Shown here one piece after another: positions 59,826-64,000 of a stretch of 64,000 bases of DNA; the first letter of the stretch is position 1, and each line of letters opens with the position of its first letter. Location: positions 2,108,001 through 2,172,000 of the forward strand of contig OZ005691.1 of the NCBI GenBank assembly GCA_963930775.1, in the 5' to 3' direction. This DNA comes from Cliona cf. orientalis. Taxonomy: Eukaryota > Porifera > Demospongiae > Clionaida > Clionaidae. The position numbers and the translations under genes were made by a program. The notes under the pieces were generated by a model that searched no databases, was not told where the DNA came from, and was given only the letters and a program-made list of their open reading frames with translations.

Positions 59826-60082
59826 TTTAGTGCAGGGGGGCGCGGTCTGAGTTGGCCGAACAAAATTTAATTATCCCAAAGCTGTAATTACCGGCCATGA
59901 CGCTGCACATTACGACTGCGCATGCGTATTAAAATAATGTATTACTCCCAAAGCTGTAATTACCGGCCATGACGCTGCACATTACGACTGCGCATGCGTA
60001 TTAAAATAATGTATTACTGGCAGTACAGGACGAGCATCTATTAAAAAATTGCATGACAGTAAAATTCCTAGCAGCAGTGTGA
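59826..60082 (-). promoter_or_regulatory. Intergenic region with tandem NRF1-like sites
   Basis: 257 bp between the PLA2G6-like stop codon and the ankyrin-ROC start codon. A perfect 72-bp tandem duplication occupies 59875-60018. Each copy has TGCGCATGCG (59917-59926, 59989-59998), resembling the NRF1 core. The region must hold both the end of one transcript and the promoter of the next. Confidence 0.5.
59875..60018. repeat. Perfect 72-bp tandem duplication
   Basis: 59875-59946 and 59947-60018 are identical, from CCCAAAGCTGTAATTACCGG to TAATGTATTACT. Confidence 0.95.
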
Positions 60083-63677
<3,595 letters not shown>

Positions 63678-63741
63678 CTGTGGGATTTTAATAAAAAAGC
63701 ATAGTCATGACAACCAGTGCTCACCCAAGACCCCAATTTTT

Positions 63742-63954
63742 ATACCGTATAGCGGGAAATTTTCGAGGGAGAAAACTTTCGCGGATCGGTAGGAAAAGAG
63801 CATTTCGCGGAGAAAACTTTCGCGGAATGCAAAAACTGATCGGATAATGGGTGTGGCATGCCTAGAATTTCGTGGAGAAAACTTTCGCGGATGGCTGAAA
63901 AATCGCGAAATTCGTGAAAGTTTTCTCCCTCGAAAGTTTCCCGCTATACGGTAT
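63742..63954. mobile_element. GTATAGCGGG MITE, best-preserved copy
   Basis: 213 bp; inverted ends of about 45 bp starting ATACCGTATAGCGGGAAA, with further internal copies of GAGAAAACTTTCGCGGA. A TA at each edge could be the target duplication. Two older copies lie in the ankyrin introns. Confidence 0.75.
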
Positions 63955-64000
63955 TGTCATAATCCAGTTCTTTGAGAATTCCATTCCATTGTGATCCATT

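Overview
This is animal nuclear DNA. Genes are split into many exons with canonical GT..AG introns, no gene is continuous or operon-like, and the non-coding sequence is rich in microsatellites, homopolymer tracts, self-complementary TACATGTA/ACGTACGT strings and small inverted-repeat elements. The protein families (animal Gi/o-type G-alpha, SLC17 transporter, iPLA2-beta, ankyrin-ROC-COR-death-domain protein) are metazoan. The style and the ROCO/death-domain protein suggest a non-bilaterian such as a demosponge, but that placement is inference. If it is a sponge, the introns (up to 21.8 kb) are long.

Layout. (1) 1956-24168, plus strand: the last two coding exons of an SLC17-like anion transporter, separated by one 21.8-kb intron; upstream exons lie off the left edge. 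(2) 24830-43682, plus strand: a complete eight-exon G-protein alpha subunit of the Gi/o class (355 aa), starting 661 bp after the SLC17 stop, with an 11.8-kb first intron. (3) 44385-59825, minus strand, convergent with G-alpha: a complete eleven-exon gene for a 1149-aa ankyrin-ROC-COR-death-domain protein. It has the domain order of the DAPK1 tail but no kinase. Six of its exons are 102-nt, phase-2 cassettes, each encoding one 34-aa ankyrin unit, inside visibly duplicated intron sequence. (4) 60083-63677 and beyond the right edge, minus strand: the last seven coding exons of a PLA2G6-like patatin phospholipase, with GTSTGG and DGG catalytic motifs. Its stop codon is 257 bp upstream of the ankyrin gene start, and a perfect 72-bp tandem duplication lies in that gap.

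The genes do not form a pathway that can be read from sequence alone. Three are typical signalling parts (heterotrimeric G protein, ROCO GTPase/death-domain adaptor, phospholipase A2), but the shared neighbourhood may be chance.

The most unusual feature is the ankyrin cassette array. Scaffold residues are almost identical from unit to unit, while differences cluster in the hairpin and first helix. Every unit can be skipped, lost or duplicated without changing the reading frame. Other notable features are CT microsatellites placed directly before 3' splice sites in three genes, a G-alpha without the pertussis-toxin cysteine, and many short inverted-repeat elements, several with target-site duplications or paralogous empty sites.
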